Source: Salana multivorans
GTDB lineage: Bacteria; Actinomycetota; Actinomycetes; Actinomycetales; Beutenbergiaceae
Reading direction: 5' to 3'
Assembly: GCF_003751805.1 (NCBI RefSeq)
Contig: NZ_RKHQ01000001.1
Location: 372,001 to 436,000 of the forward strand
Length of the DNA stretch: 64,000 nt
In this document: positions 1 through 7,953 of the stretch, piece after piece
Numbering within the stretch: position 1 is the stretch's first letter
How the letters are laid out: every line of letters begins with the position of its first letter
Made by a program: the position numbers and the translations under genes
Notes under the pieces: model-generated
Told to the model about the DNA's origin: nothing
Seen by the model: the letters and a program-made list of their open reading frames with translations, nothing else
Databases searched by the model: none

Positions 1-481
1 CGTCGGTGAACCGCATGAGGACGGTCTCGACCTTGCCGCGGAAGTAGCCCGAGCAGGCGCCGATGACGACCCCGACGAAGGCGGCGATGGCGCCGACGAC
101 GACGGTGATGAAGAGCGAGATCTGGATCCCGCGCATCGTCATGGCGAAGTAGTCGCGCCCGACCGAGTCCTGGCCGAACGGGTGCTCGCCGAGCGAGAAC
201 GGCCAGAGCTGGAGCGAGGGGCGGCCGCCGTCGACGAGCGTCGGGATCTTCCCGGCGTAGCCGTACTTCCACCAGCCGGGGATCGGGCCCAGGCCGATCG
301 AGGTGATCGCGAGGATCACGACGAACGCGAGCACGACGATGGAGACCATGGCCCCGGTGTGGCCGCGGAACCGCTTGCGGACGATGGCGCCCTGGCTCAG
401 GCCCTTGACGTCGTCGCCGTCCGTGCCGCCTGCCGCGGCGTCCACCGGACGGACGTTCTCGAGGTTCTCCGGGGAGCTCAT
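1..481 (-). CDS. ABC peptide transporter permease, OppC/DppC-like (3' end outside window)
   Basis: Inner-membrane permease of a peptide/opine/nickel-class ABC importer; only the N-terminal ~160 residues are in the window. After a polar N-terminus (MSSPENLENVRPVD) there is a membrane segment (VSIVVLAFVVILAITSIG), then an extracytoplasmic stretch with the family motif HPFGQDSVGRDYFA and the next membrane segment. These are hallmarks of the DppC/OppC subfamily. Its ATG overlaps the stop of the upstream permease gene in an ATGA, so the two are translationally coupled. The gene runs off the left edge; ATPase genes would be expected beyond it. The subfamily is secure, the substrate is not. Confidence 0.9.
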   Translation of the reverse strand, partial: MSSPENLENVRPVDAAAGGTDGDDVKGLSQGAIVRKRFRGHTGAMVSIVVLAFVVILAITSIGLGPIPGWWKYGYAGKIPTLVDGGRPSLQLWPFSLGEHPFGQDSVGRDYFAMTMRGIQISLFITVVVGAIAAFVGVVIGACSGYFRGKVETVLMRFTD

Positions 482-2019
482 GCCTTCACCCGCACTCTCG
501 GGTCGAGGGCGGAGTACGCGAGGTCCGCCAGGAGGTTGAACACGACGGCCATGAGGCCCGTGACGAGGAAGAAGCCCATGACGGGGGGTGGATCGATGTT
601 GCTGAGCCCCTGGATGAACAACGTGCCCATGCCCTGGATCGAGAAGATCCGCTCCGTGATGACGGCGCCACCGAGCAGGGCGCCGATGTCGAAGGCCACG
701 ATGGTCGCGATCGGGATGAGCGCGTTGCGGAACGCGTGCCGCGTGACGACGACGCGCTCGGACAGGCCCTTCGCGCGCGCGGTCCGCACGTAGTCCTGGC
801 TCATCACCTCGAGCATCGAGGCCCGCGAGTAGCGCGTGTAGGACGCGAGGGAGATGAGGACGAGGGCCGCGGTCGGCAGCACGAAGTGGGTGAACGTGTC
901 GATGCCGGAGGTCCAGAAGTCGCCGTCGAGGCCGGCCGTCGAGGAGCCGATGGTCGCGATCGGGCGGCCGCGCACGCGCGGGTGCGACATGTACCCGGGC
1001 CAGGCCAGGAAGAACCGGTCGAGCGCCACGAGGAGGGCGACGAGGAAGCCGGTGAGCCCGGCCGCCTTCATCGACTGGCCACGGTCGTAGCCGCCCATGA
1101 GGTAGCCGACCAGGACGCTGGCCCCGACGGCGAGGGCGCACAGCCCGACCATGAGCCAGAACGTCGCGCGCTCGAACAGCGGGACCATCACGACCATCGC
1201 CACGAGGCCGAGCCCGACGGAGATGAGGCTGGACCACAGCGCCTTGCGGTTCTTCAGCCCGGCGAACAGGACCGTGGCGCCGAACGCGATGGCGACGCCG
1301 AACACGGCGACCAGCGGGATGCCGAGACCCGGGTAGAGGAACCACCTGCTCGCGGAGAGGTAGAACGCGACGCCGGCGCCCACGACGATCCCGCCGCCGA
1401 GGAACGCGAGCCGCCGCAGCCAGCTCCCGCTCGCGACGAGGAGAGCCAGCAGACCCGTGACGACGCCGATGCCGATGATCGCGCCGGGTGGGATGGTCGG
1501 GTCGACCAGGAAGTCGTTGAACCGGATCGCGCCGAACTCCTTGAGCAGCACCGCCACCCAGAAGGACGGCAGCGAGAAGAAGAGGAACGTGCCGAAGGTG
1601 ATGAGGTAGTCGAACCCCGAGTACTGCCGCAGGGCGGTCACGATGCCGATGGTGACGCCGAGGATGATGGCGAGCAGCGTCGCGGCCGTGACGAGCTGGA
1701 GCGTCGAGGGGATCGCCGCCCGGAGCAGGCTCGTGACGGGCAGGCCGCCCGTGTTCGTGCCGAGGTCACAGGTTCCGGCGAAGGGGGCGACGCACCCGAC
1801 CACCCCGCGCAGCCACAGGAAGTAGCGCGGGACCAGCGGCACGTCGAGGTGGAGCTTCGCCGAGCGGTCGGCCATCAGCTGGTCGCGGTTCGGGGCGTTG
1901 CTCTGGCGCAGCTCGCGGAGCGGGTCACCCGACCACGCGACGAGGCAGAAGACGACGAACGATGCTGCTAGCAGAATCAGCGCTGACTGCAGCAGCCTGC
2001 GGAAGATGTAGGACGACAT
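478..2019 (-). CDS. ABC peptide transporter permease, OppB/DppB-like, oversized
   Basis: Partner permease of the same importer. The N-terminus (MSSYIFRRLLQSALILLAASF) and the C-terminal half, with the coupling loop around RASMLEVMSQDYVRTARAKG and the ending LADLAYSALDPRVR, are typical of DppB. At 513 aa it is far longer than the usual 310-340 aa. Roughly residues 178-355 form an extra block containing about five additional hydrophobic segments, placed before the periplasmic loop that contains DGDFWTSG. The reading frame is continuous, so this is an insertion rather than a fusion by frameshift. The ATG is preceded by AAGGGG. It is coupled to the next permease gene. Confidence 0.9.
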   Translation of the reverse strand: MSSYIFRRLLQSALILLAASFVVFCLVAWSGDPLRELRQSNAPNRDQLMADRSAKLHLDVPLVPRYFLWLRGVVGCVAPFAGTCDLGTNTGGLPVTSLLRAAIPSTLQLVTAATLLAIILGVTIGIVTALRQYSGFDYLITFGTFLFFSLPSFWVAVLLKEFGAIRFNDFLVDPTIPPGAIIGIGVVTGLLALLVASGSWLRRLAFLGGGIVVGAGVAFYLSASRWFLYPGLGIPLVAVFGVAIAFGATVLFAGLKNRKALWSSLISVGLGLVAMVVMVPLFERATFWLMVGLCALAVGASVLVGYLMGGYDRGQSMKAAGLTGFLVALLVALDRFFLAWPGYMSHPRVRGRPIATIGSSTAGLDGDFWTSGIDTFTHFVLPTAALVLISLASYTRYSRASMLEVMSQDYVRTARAKGLSERVVVTRHAFRNALIPIATIVAFDIGALLGGAVITERIFSIQGMGTLFIQGLSNIDPPPVMGFFLVTGLMAVVFNLLADLAYSALDPRVRVKA

Positions 2020-2098
2020 CGATCCCCTTAGCTGACGTGTGTGGCTCGCGAGAGTCTAGAGGACTCGGAATGCCTACCGTTGACCGGCATTTTACGAC

Positions 2099-2147
2099 AC
2101 GGAAGGGGTGCGGGCCCGCGCTGAGCGCGGACCCGCACCCCTTCCGT
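2099..2147. terminator. Long hairpin between binding-protein and permease genes
   Basis: A near-perfect inverted repeat: outer arms ACGGAAGGGGTGCGGG (2099-2114) and CCCGCACCCCTTCCGT (2132-2147), inner arms CCGCGC/GCGCGG with a TGA loop. It lies between the binding-protein stop and the permease start on the same strand. No U-run follows on either side. It may be a factor-independent terminator or an mRNA-stabilising hairpin that lets the binding protein be made in excess over the permeases, a common arrangement in such operons. Confidence 0.7.
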
Positions 2148-2160
2148 GAGAACTGGCGTG

Positions 2161-2199
2161 TCGGGTGGGGCCGGTCACCCGGTGAACGACCCCACCCGA
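2161..2199. terminator. Second hairpin directly after the binding-protein gene
   Basis: Arms TCGGGTGGGG (2161-2170) and CCCCACCCGA (2190-2199) pair perfectly, with a smaller stem TCAC/GTGA inside the loop. It begins about 10 bp past the binding-protein stop on the minus strand and is followed by the larger hairpin at 2099-2147, so the transcript meets two hairpins in tandem. Confidence 0.6.
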
Positions 2200-2208
2200 G
2201 CGGTCCGA

Positions 2209-4059
2209 TCAGGCCGCGTCGGTCACCGACCACTCGCCGACGTTCCACCAGACACCGGTCTGGTTCGCCATGTAGACGTCGAAGCCCTCGACACGCTCGG
2301 TGTGAGCCTCGAGGCCCGGCGACTGGAACAGCGGGAGGCCGTAGCCGTCAGCGAAGAAGAACGGGTCGATCTGCTGCTGGATCTTGATCTGCTCGTCCTT
2401 GTCGACCGTCACGAGCAGCTGCTGCATGAGGGCGTCGGCCTCGGCGTTGCTGTAGCCGTTCATGTTGCTGCCACCGGTCGAGGAGAAGATCTGCGGGACG
2501 CCGGAGACGCCGACACCCGAGCTGATCCAGCCGAAGATCGTCGCGTCGTAGGAGCCGTCGCCGAGACGGGCGCTCCACTTCGGGTCACCCTCGTCCACCA
2601 CGGTGAAGCCGGCCTCGGTCGCGGCGGAGGCGATGAGGGTGTAGGAGTTCACGCGGTTCGGGTTGTCCGTGTTGTAGAGGATGCGGACCGTCGGGTTGCT
2701 CACGCCGGCCTCGGCGAGCTTGGCCTTGGCGGCGTCGATGTCACCCTCGAGCGGGTAGGCGTCGGAGCCGTTGCTGGCCACCGCGTCGGCGTAGCCCTCC
2801 TGCGAGGAGACGAAGAGCTGGGAGTTGAGCACCTCGGCGCCCGGCTTCTGCGGCGTGACGATCGCGTCGAGGATCGCCTGACGCGGCATCGAGAGCAGGA
2901 ACGCCTCGCGGACGAGCTTGGCCTTCGCGGCGTCGCCGCCGTAGGTGGCCGGGTCGAACGGGCCGCCGTTGTTGAAGGTCAGGTCGAGGTGGTCGTAGGC
3001 GAGCTGGTCGCCCGTGACGATCTCGACGCCGCTGAGGGCCTCGAGCGCCTGGAGCGTGTCGGCCGAGGACTGGGGCGAGATCACGTCGACCTCACCGTTC
3101 TGGAGCGCCTGGACGGCGGCCGTGGCCTCACCGATCGTGCGCATGATGATCGTGTCGAGCTTCGGCGCGGTGCCGTAGAACTTCTCGTTCGGGACGAGGG
3201 TCACCGTCTGGTTCTCGACGACGTCGGAGACGATGAACGGGCCGCTGGAGAGGTAGAGCTCGGGGTCGCTCGGCAGGGTCGTCGAGTTGAAGCCCGTGTT
3301 CCAGAAGTCGGCGACGGCGCGCAGCTCGGCGTTCTCCTCGCCCGGGGTCGCCGACTGCAGGAGCGTCACGAGCGCGGCGCTGTCCGCGAGGCCGGCGTTC
3401 TTGGCCACGACGTGGGCGGGGGTCTGCGCGATGTTGAACGCGGACTCCCAGTCGGCGGCCGGCTGGGTGTAGGTGAAGGTGATGCTGAGGCCGTCCTCGC
3501 TCAGCTCCGGCACGCCGGCCAGGGCGAGCGTGCCCGTGTCACCGGCGTAGTCGAAGTAGGCGACGTCGTCGTCGGTCTGCGGCTCACCGTCGGGGCCCGG
3601 GCCGTTGAAGTGGCCCGAGTAGATCGCCCAGGAGAGCAGGAGGTCGGCGGCGCCGATCTGCTCGCCGTCGGACCAGGTGACGCCGTCGTTCACGGTGTAC
3701 TTGACGACCAGGGGGTCCTCGGTGACGAGCTCGTAGGAGCCGAAGTCCTCGTCGTGGATGATCTCCATGTCGGGGTTGAGGTACCAGAACCCACCGTGCG
3801 TCGCCGAGGCGATCTTGCCGTTGATGTCGAGGTTCGTGTCCGAGGTGTCGGAGTTGAACGCCGTGAAGGCGTTGGTCTCGGCAACGGTGATCGTGCCGCC
3901 GCCGGTGGCCTCGCCGCCGTCGGTCGCCGTCTCGCCGCCCGTGGTCTCGGAGCCGCCCGTCGGGGTGGACTCGCCCTGCGGCGTGTTCGCGCACGCCGTG
4001 AGCACAAGGGCAAGCGCCGCAACCGCGGCCGCCCCACCCGTGATACGCCTGATCTTCAA
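2209..4059 (-). CDS. Peptide-type ABC substrate-binding lipoprotein (SBP_bac_5)
   Basis: Extracytoplasmic solute receptor, 616 aa, for the adjoining importer. The N-terminus is a lipoprotein signal: basic KIRRITGG, a hydrophobic Ala/Val/Leu core, then lipobox LTAC with the lipidated cysteine at residue 23, followed by a Thr/Gly/Glu-rich linker. The body shows family-5 features (LVVKYTVNDGVTWSDG, YLSSGPFIVSDV, PKLDTIIMRTIG). The start is a TTG at 4059, chosen because GGAGG lies 4 nt upstream and it opens directly on the signal peptide; in-frame starts further upstream would add 38 unconvincing residues. The cargo is probably a peptide or amino-acid derivative. Confidence 0.9.
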   Translation of the reverse strand: MKIRRITGGAAAVAALALVLTACANTPQGESTPTGGSETTGGETATDGGEATGGGTITVAETNAFTAFNSDTSDTNLDINGKIASATHGGFWYLNPDMEIIHDEDFGSYELVTEDPLVVKYTVNDGVTWSDGEQIGAADLLLSWAIYSGHFNGPGPDGEPQTDDDVAYFDYAGDTGTLALAGVPELSEDGLSITFTYTQPAADWESAFNIAQTPAHVVAKNAGLADSAALVTLLQSATPGEENAELRAVADFWNTGFNSTTLPSDPELYLSSGPFIVSDVVENQTVTLVPNEKFYGTAPKLDTIIMRTIGEATAAVQALQNGEVDVISPQSSADTLQALEALSGVEIVTGDQLAYDHLDLTFNNGGPFDPATYGGDAAKAKLVREAFLLSMPRQAILDAIVTPQKPGAEVLNSQLFVSSQEGYADAVASNGSDAYPLEGDIDAAKAKLAEAGVSNPTVRILYNTDNPNRVNSYTLIASAATEAGFTVVDEGDPKWSARLGDGSYDATIFGWISSGVGVSGVPQIFSSTGGSNMNGYSNAEADALMQQLLVTVDKDEQIKIQQQIDPFFFADGYGLPLFQSPGLEAHTERVEGFDVYMANQTGVWWNVGEWSVTDAA

Positions 4060-4164
4060 TGTTCCTCCATCATGGATGAGCCGTGACCCTGGACAGGTTG
4101 AGCGGTCGACCCGCCAACCGGCGCGTTCGTGGGCGCCCCGGTCCTGGCACGAATGTGGCCCAAC

Positions 4165-4256
4165 GGTAACCACAGAGTCGGGCCGGACGCCGCACCAGCA
4201 CGGCGCCCGCGACGCAATCGTTACCTAATTGGTACGCGGGAAATGCCACTGTTACC
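4165..4256. promoter_or_regulatory. Upstream region of the binding-protein gene with repeated GTTACC motifs
   Basis: The 226-bp gap between the binding-protein start and the DUF885 stop holds GTTACC or its complement at 4165-4170, 4220-4225 and 4251-4256, plus a related GGTAC at 4231-4235 that forms an imperfect inverted repeat with the middle copy around TAATT. This is the most AT-rich part of the gap and would lie upstream of the minus-strand start. A regulator-binding role is inference; no regulator is identified. Confidence 0.3.
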
Positions 4257-4285
4257 CCGCTGACACCTGGCGGATCGGTATTCGA

Positions 4286-5980
4286 TCAGCGCCCGGTGGA
4301 CCCGTCCCCGTCGTCCGGGATCGTCGCGAGCGCGTCGCGCAGCGGCCCCAGGCCCATCGGGCCGAGACCGAGCGCGCGCGCGTGGAACCGACGCAGCGAG
4401 AAGTCGGCGCCCTCACGCCCGCGCGCCTCGTCCCGCGCCTGCTCCCACAGCCGCGCACCCACCTTGAAGGCGAGCGCCTGGCCCGGCCAGCCGAGGTAGC
4501 GCAGCACCTCGAACCGCGCCGTCTCGGGGTCGACCCCGGCCAGGCGCTGGAGCGTGTCGACGCCGAGGTCGATGCTCCACGGGACCTCCGGCACGAGCCC
4601 GTTCCCCGCAGGGACGGGGAGCTGGAGGTGCAGGCCGAGGTCGATGACGATCCGGCAGGCCCGCCACAGCTGCGCGAGCACGACACCGAGGCGCTCGTCG
4701 GCCGCGGTCGCCAGGCCGATGTCGACCGCGAGCTGCTCGGCGTAGTGCGCCCAGCCCTCGGCGTAGCCGTGGACCTGGCACAGGTACCGCTGCCACGGGT
4801 GCAGGTCGGCCAGCCCGAACGTGATCGCGTGCTGCAGGTGGTGCCCGGGGACGCCCTCGTGGTGCACGGTGCTGACCTCGCGCCACGTCGGCACGTCCGT
4901 CGAGCCGGAGGGCACCGTCCACCAGACGCGGCCCGGCCTGGTGTGGGCGACGTCGGGCGGCGAGTAGTACATGACGCCGGAGGCGGCCGCCGTGAGGCGG
5001 GCCTCGACGCGACGCGACGCGGCCGGCAGGTCGAACCACACGCCGTCGACGGCGTCGGTCACCGAGTCGAGCCGCGCCTGCAGCCAGCCCTCCAGCTCCG
5101 CGACGGGCACGCGCCCCTCGGGTCGCGCGTCGAGGATGGCGGCGGCCGCGAGCACGTCGTCCTGCCCCGTGCTCTCCCTGGCCAGCTCGGTGGCCCTGGC
5201 CCACAGCCGGGTGAGCTCGCTCCAGCCCCAGGCGTAGGTCTCCTCGAGGTCGACCGCCGTGCCGAGGAACGCGGTCGACGTCGCCGTGTAGAGCTCGGCC
5301 CCGACCGCGTCGGTCTCGCCGGCCCGCGGCGCGAGCTCCTCGCGCAGCCGCTCGGCGAGCCAGCTCGTCGCCTGCGCCGCCTCGCGGGCGAGCGGGACGA
5401 GCCGCTCGTCACCGGCTGCGACGCCGTCGTAGTACCCGGTCGCCACCCAGCCGTCGCACTGCTCGGCGACGCCGAGGACCTGGCGACGGGCCACGACGTG
5501 GCCGCGGTCGGCCGCGGCGTGGAGCGTCGCGAGGTAGTCGCGGTAGGCGCCGGGGACGGCGGCGAGGTTGGCCCGGACGCGCTCGACCTGCTCGTCGGTG
5601 CCGCTCGGGAGGTTGTCGAAGACCTGTCGCACCCCGTGGACCGGGGTCGCCAGGGGGGCCAGCAGCCGGCGGGTGAAGCCGACCTCGTCGAGCGCCGCGT
5701 CGCTGCCGAGGCGCTCGATCATCGCCGAGCGCAGGAGGTGGTCCCCCCGGGTCCCGGCGCGGGCGACCTCGAGGGCCGCGACCGTCTCGCGGGCGAGGTC
5801 GGCGCGCGCGGCGAACGCGTCGTCGCTCAGGTCGGGGATCTGGATCTCCGGGTCCTCGCCGACGGCCTGCGCCGCGTCGGGGTCGAGCCGCGCGAGGTCC
5901 TCGAGGTAGGCGTCGGCGATCTCCGTGACGCTCCAGGGCCCGGAGGCGCTGCCGCGCCCGGTCGGCCGGCCGGCGCTCAC
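4286..5980 (-). CDS. DUF885 family protein, probable metal-dependent peptidase
   Basis: A 564-aa cytoplasmic protein of the DUF885 family. HHEGVPGHHLQ near residue 372 supplies an HExxxH-like metal site and EGWAHYAE near residue 407 is the second family signature. These proteins are thought to be zinc-type hydrolases, but the substrate is unknown. The GTG start overlaps the stop of the upstream amidohydrolase gene in a GTGA; the longer open frame upstream is antisense-like and lies over the amidohydrolase. The position between an amidohydrolase and a peptide importer suggests breakdown of an imported peptide-like compound. Confidence 0.88.
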   Translation of the reverse strand: MSAGRPTGRGSASGPWSVTEIADAYLEDLARLDPDAAQAVGEDPEIQIPDLSDDAFAARADLARETVAALEVARAGTRGDHLLRSAMIERLGSDAALDEVGFTRRLLAPLATPVHGVRQVFDNLPSGTDEQVERVRANLAAVPGAYRDYLATLHAAADRGHVVARRQVLGVAEQCDGWVATGYYDGVAAGDERLVPLAREAAQATSWLAERLREELAPRAGETDAVGAELYTATSTAFLGTAVDLEETYAWGWSELTRLWARATELARESTGQDDVLAAAAILDARPEGRVPVAELEGWLQARLDSVTDAVDGVWFDLPAASRRVEARLTAAASGVMYYSPPDVAHTRPGRVWWTVPSGSTDVPTWREVSTVHHEGVPGHHLQHAITFGLADLHPWQRYLCQVHGYAEGWAHYAEQLAVDIGLATAADERLGVVLAQLWRACRIVIDLGLHLQLPVPAGNGLVPEVPWSIDLGVDTLQRLAGVDPETARFEVLRYLGWPGQALAFKVGARLWEQARDEARGREGADFSLRRFHARALGLGPMGLGPLRDALATIPDDGDGSTGR

Positions 5981-7245
5981 GAGAGCACCCGCGCGCGCAG
6001 CGCGCCCCGGTCGTCGCGGACCACGTCCCCGCCCTTGACCACGCCCCACAGCTCGCGCAGCGCTGCCACGTCGGCCAGCGGGTCGCCGTCGAGCACCACC
6101 AGGTCGGCCGCGGCGCCCGGGACGAGCGTGCCGTACTGGCCCTGCTCCTGCATCCACTCCGCCCCGGCGGCGGTCGAGGCCCGCATGACCTCCAGCGCGG
6201 TCATGCCCGCGTCCTGCATGTGCTCCATCTCGCGGACGGTCGCGGTCGTGCCGTCGTAGGCGGCCTGCGGCGGCATGTCCGTGCCGAGGCTGATCGGGAC
6301 GCCGGCGGCGATGGCGTGCTGCAGGCTCTCCCAGTGGCGCGGGCCGGCGCCGAGGGCGCGGTCGATCATCCACGTCGGGACGCCGTTGGAGACGAAGAAG
6401 TCCTCGCAGCGCGAGACCGAGATCGTCGGGGTGTACCAGACGCCGCGCTCGGCCATCGAGGCACACAGCCCCGCGGTCAGCTCGTACCCGTGCTCGATGC
6501 CGTCGAGCCCGAGAGCGACGGCCTCCTCGGAGACGTGGGCTGGACCGGCGTGCGCGGTGACCTTGCGACCCCACGCGTGCGCGGTCTCGATGACGGCGCG
6601 CATCTCGTCCTGGGTGAGCTGGGGGGTGTCGATCGCCTCGTGCTCGCCCGCGATGCCGCCGGAGATGCAGACCTTGATGAGGTCGGCCCCGGCGCGGAGC
6701 TGCTCGCGCGTCGCGCGACGGAAGCCGTCGGCGCCGTCGGCCTCGTGACCGTCCGCGTCCCAGCCGTGACCGCCCGTGCAGCACAGCGCGTGCCCGGCGG
6801 TGCGGATCCGGGGGCCGGACACCAGGCCGGCGTCGATCGCGCGGCGCAGCGCCATGTCGGCGAACCGCGACTCGCCGACGAGGCGGACCGACGTGATGCC
6901 GGCCCGCAGCGTGTCGCGCGCGTTGCCCGCCATGAGCAGGACGAGGTCGGCCTCGGTCGAGGAGTGCACGGAGTCCTGCATCGGCCCGGGGAGCGCGAGG
7001 GAGAAGTGGACGTGCCCGTTGACGAGGCCCGGCACCACCCTCGCCCCGTCGAGCTCGACGACCCCGGCGGTGCCATCGGGGCCATCGGTGCCGGTGTCGG
7101 CCGAGCGAGCGATCGCGAGCGCCTCGTCCGCGGCGCCGACGAAGGCGATCCGACCGTCGTCACCCACGACGAGACCGGCGTCGTCGCGCCAGGTGTCGGC
7201 GACCCCGTCCCACAGCGAGCAGCCGATCCAAGCTGTTGCGGCCAC
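5977..7245 (-). CDS. Amidohydrolase family protein (imidazolonepropionase/prolidase-like)
   Basis: A 422-aa metal-dependent amidohydrolase, likely a dipeptidase or N-acyl amino-acid hydrolase. All ligand positions are visible: GHVHF (His78, His80), a probable carboxylated lysine in LIKVCISGG (Lys191), VTAHAG (His232), IEHGYEL (His252) and the catalytic aspartate in LGTDMPP (Asp323). The pattern matches the Xaa-Pro/Xaa-Arg dipeptidase-type amidohydrolases; the exact substrate is unknown. The GTG start has GGAGGT 5 nt upstream. It is first in an operon with DUF885 and divergent from an XRE-cupin regulator that may control it. Confidence 0.92.
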   Translation of the reverse strand: MAATAWIGCSLWDGVADTWRDDAGLVVGDDGRIAFVGAADEALAIARSADTGTDGPDGTAGVVELDGARVVPGLVNGHVHFSLALPGPMQDSVHSSTEADLVLLMAGNARDTLRAGITSVRLVGESRFADMALRRAIDAGLVSGPRIRTAGHALCCTGGHGWDADGHEADGADGFRRATREQLRAGADLIKVCISGGIAGEHEAIDTPQLTQDEMRAVIETAHAWGRKVTAHAGPAHVSEEAVALGLDGIEHGYELTAGLCASMAERGVWYTPTISVSRCEDFFVSNGVPTWMIDRALGAGPRHWESLQHAIAAGVPISLGTDMPPQAAYDGTTATVREMEHMQDAGMTALEVMRASTAAGAEWMQEQGQYGTLVPGAAADLVVLDGDPLADVAALRELWGVVKGGDVVRDDRGALRARVLS

Positions 7246-7305
7246 GTCCTACCTCCAGAGTTGAAGCGTCTGCGTCGAGCCCGTCGCCCCCACCGTACAC
7301 TTGCA

Positions 7306-7320
7306 GCGAACGCTGTTCGC
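7306..7320. promoter_or_regulatory. Perfect palindrome in the divergent regulator/amidohydrolase region
   Basis: GCGAAC-gct-GTTCGC is a perfect 15-bp palindrome, overlapped by a second one, CAGCG-aa-CGCTG (7304-7315). It lies 45 bp before the regulator's start and 61 bp before the amidohydrolase start, just downstream of TACACT, a possible -10 for the regulator. It is a good candidate operator for the XRE-cupin protein. The 3-nt centre differs from the 4-nt centre of the actinobacterial LexA box. Confidence 0.5.
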
Positions 7321-7364
7321 CCCGGGCGAGCACCCGACCATCGTCGTCGCCGGAGGGAGCCGCC

Positions 7365-7901
7365 GTGATCGGTCCGAGACTGCGGGAGCTGCGCGAGCTG
7401 CACGGCCTCTCGCTGCGCGCGCTCGCCGCCGCGTCGGGGGTCTCGGTCGCGCTCCTGAGCCAGGTGGAGAACGGGCGCTCCGAGCCGAGCATCGCGACGC
7501 TGCGCAAGCTCGCGCCGGTGTTCGACGCCGACATCGCCGAGCTGTTCCACGAGCCGGCGGCGCCGCGGGTCCACCTCTCCCGACCCGGCGCGCGGACCAT
7601 CCTCACGGCACCGACCGGGATGGTCGGCTACGAGCGGCTCACGCCAGGGCGCGGCGACCTCGAGGTGCTTCGCGCCGTGCTGCAGCCGGGCGAGGCCTCG
7701 GCCGCCGAGCCCCGCGGGCACGAGTCGACCGAGTGCGTGTACGTGGTGGCGGGCGCCGTCGTCGTCGAGATCGGCGCCGAGGAGCACCACGTGCGCACCG
7801 CCGAGTCGATCACGTTCGACTCCCGCCTCCCGCACCGCTTCCGCAACCCGTTCGACGACGCAGCCGAGATCCTCGTGAGCGTCACGCCGCCGACGCCGTG
7901 A
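7365..7901 (+). CDS. XRE-family regulator with C-terminal cupin domain
   Basis: A 178-aa DNA-binding regulator. Residues ~1-60 form an XRE helix-turn-helix (LRELRELHGLSLRALAAASG, then LLSQVENGRSEPSIATL); residues ~105-175 form a cupin barrel (HESTECVYVVAGAVVVEIG). Such proteins sense a small ligand, often an amino-acid derivative, and control neighbouring catabolic genes. The GTG start was chosen over an upstream in-frame start because GGAGGGA lies 6 nt before it and the XRE domain begins immediately. Divergent from amidohydrolase-DUF885 and 52 bp ahead of an aminotransferase, it probably regulates both. Confidence 0.9.
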   Translation: MIGPRLRELRELHGLSLRALAAASGVSVALLSQVENGRSEPSIATLRKLAPVFDADIAELFHEPAAPRVHLSRPGARTILTAPTGMVGYERLTPGRGDLEVLRAVLQPGEASAAEPRGHESTECVYVVAGAVVVEIGAEEHHVRTAESITFDSRLPHRFRNPFDDAAEILVSVTPPTP

Positions 7902-7953
7902 GGCCGGCGCACGGCGACGTCCTCGACTCCACCCTCGACACCGTGAGGTCCAC

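Noticed and set aside
4241-4262. AAATGCCACTG resembling part of a cobalamin riboswitch
   Set aside because: No B12 box or other conserved helices nearby, and the downstream genes are not B12-related.
2146-6259. Long plus-strand open frames (646 and 676 codons) over the binding protein and DUF885 genes
   Set aside because: Antisense shadows of well-supported genes; low-complexity translation with no recognisable motif.
7306-7320. Possible LexA/SOS box
   Set aside because: Half-sites CGAAC/GTTCG are right but the centre is 3 nt, not 4, and the flanking genes are not DNA repair genes; more likely an operator for the local regulator.
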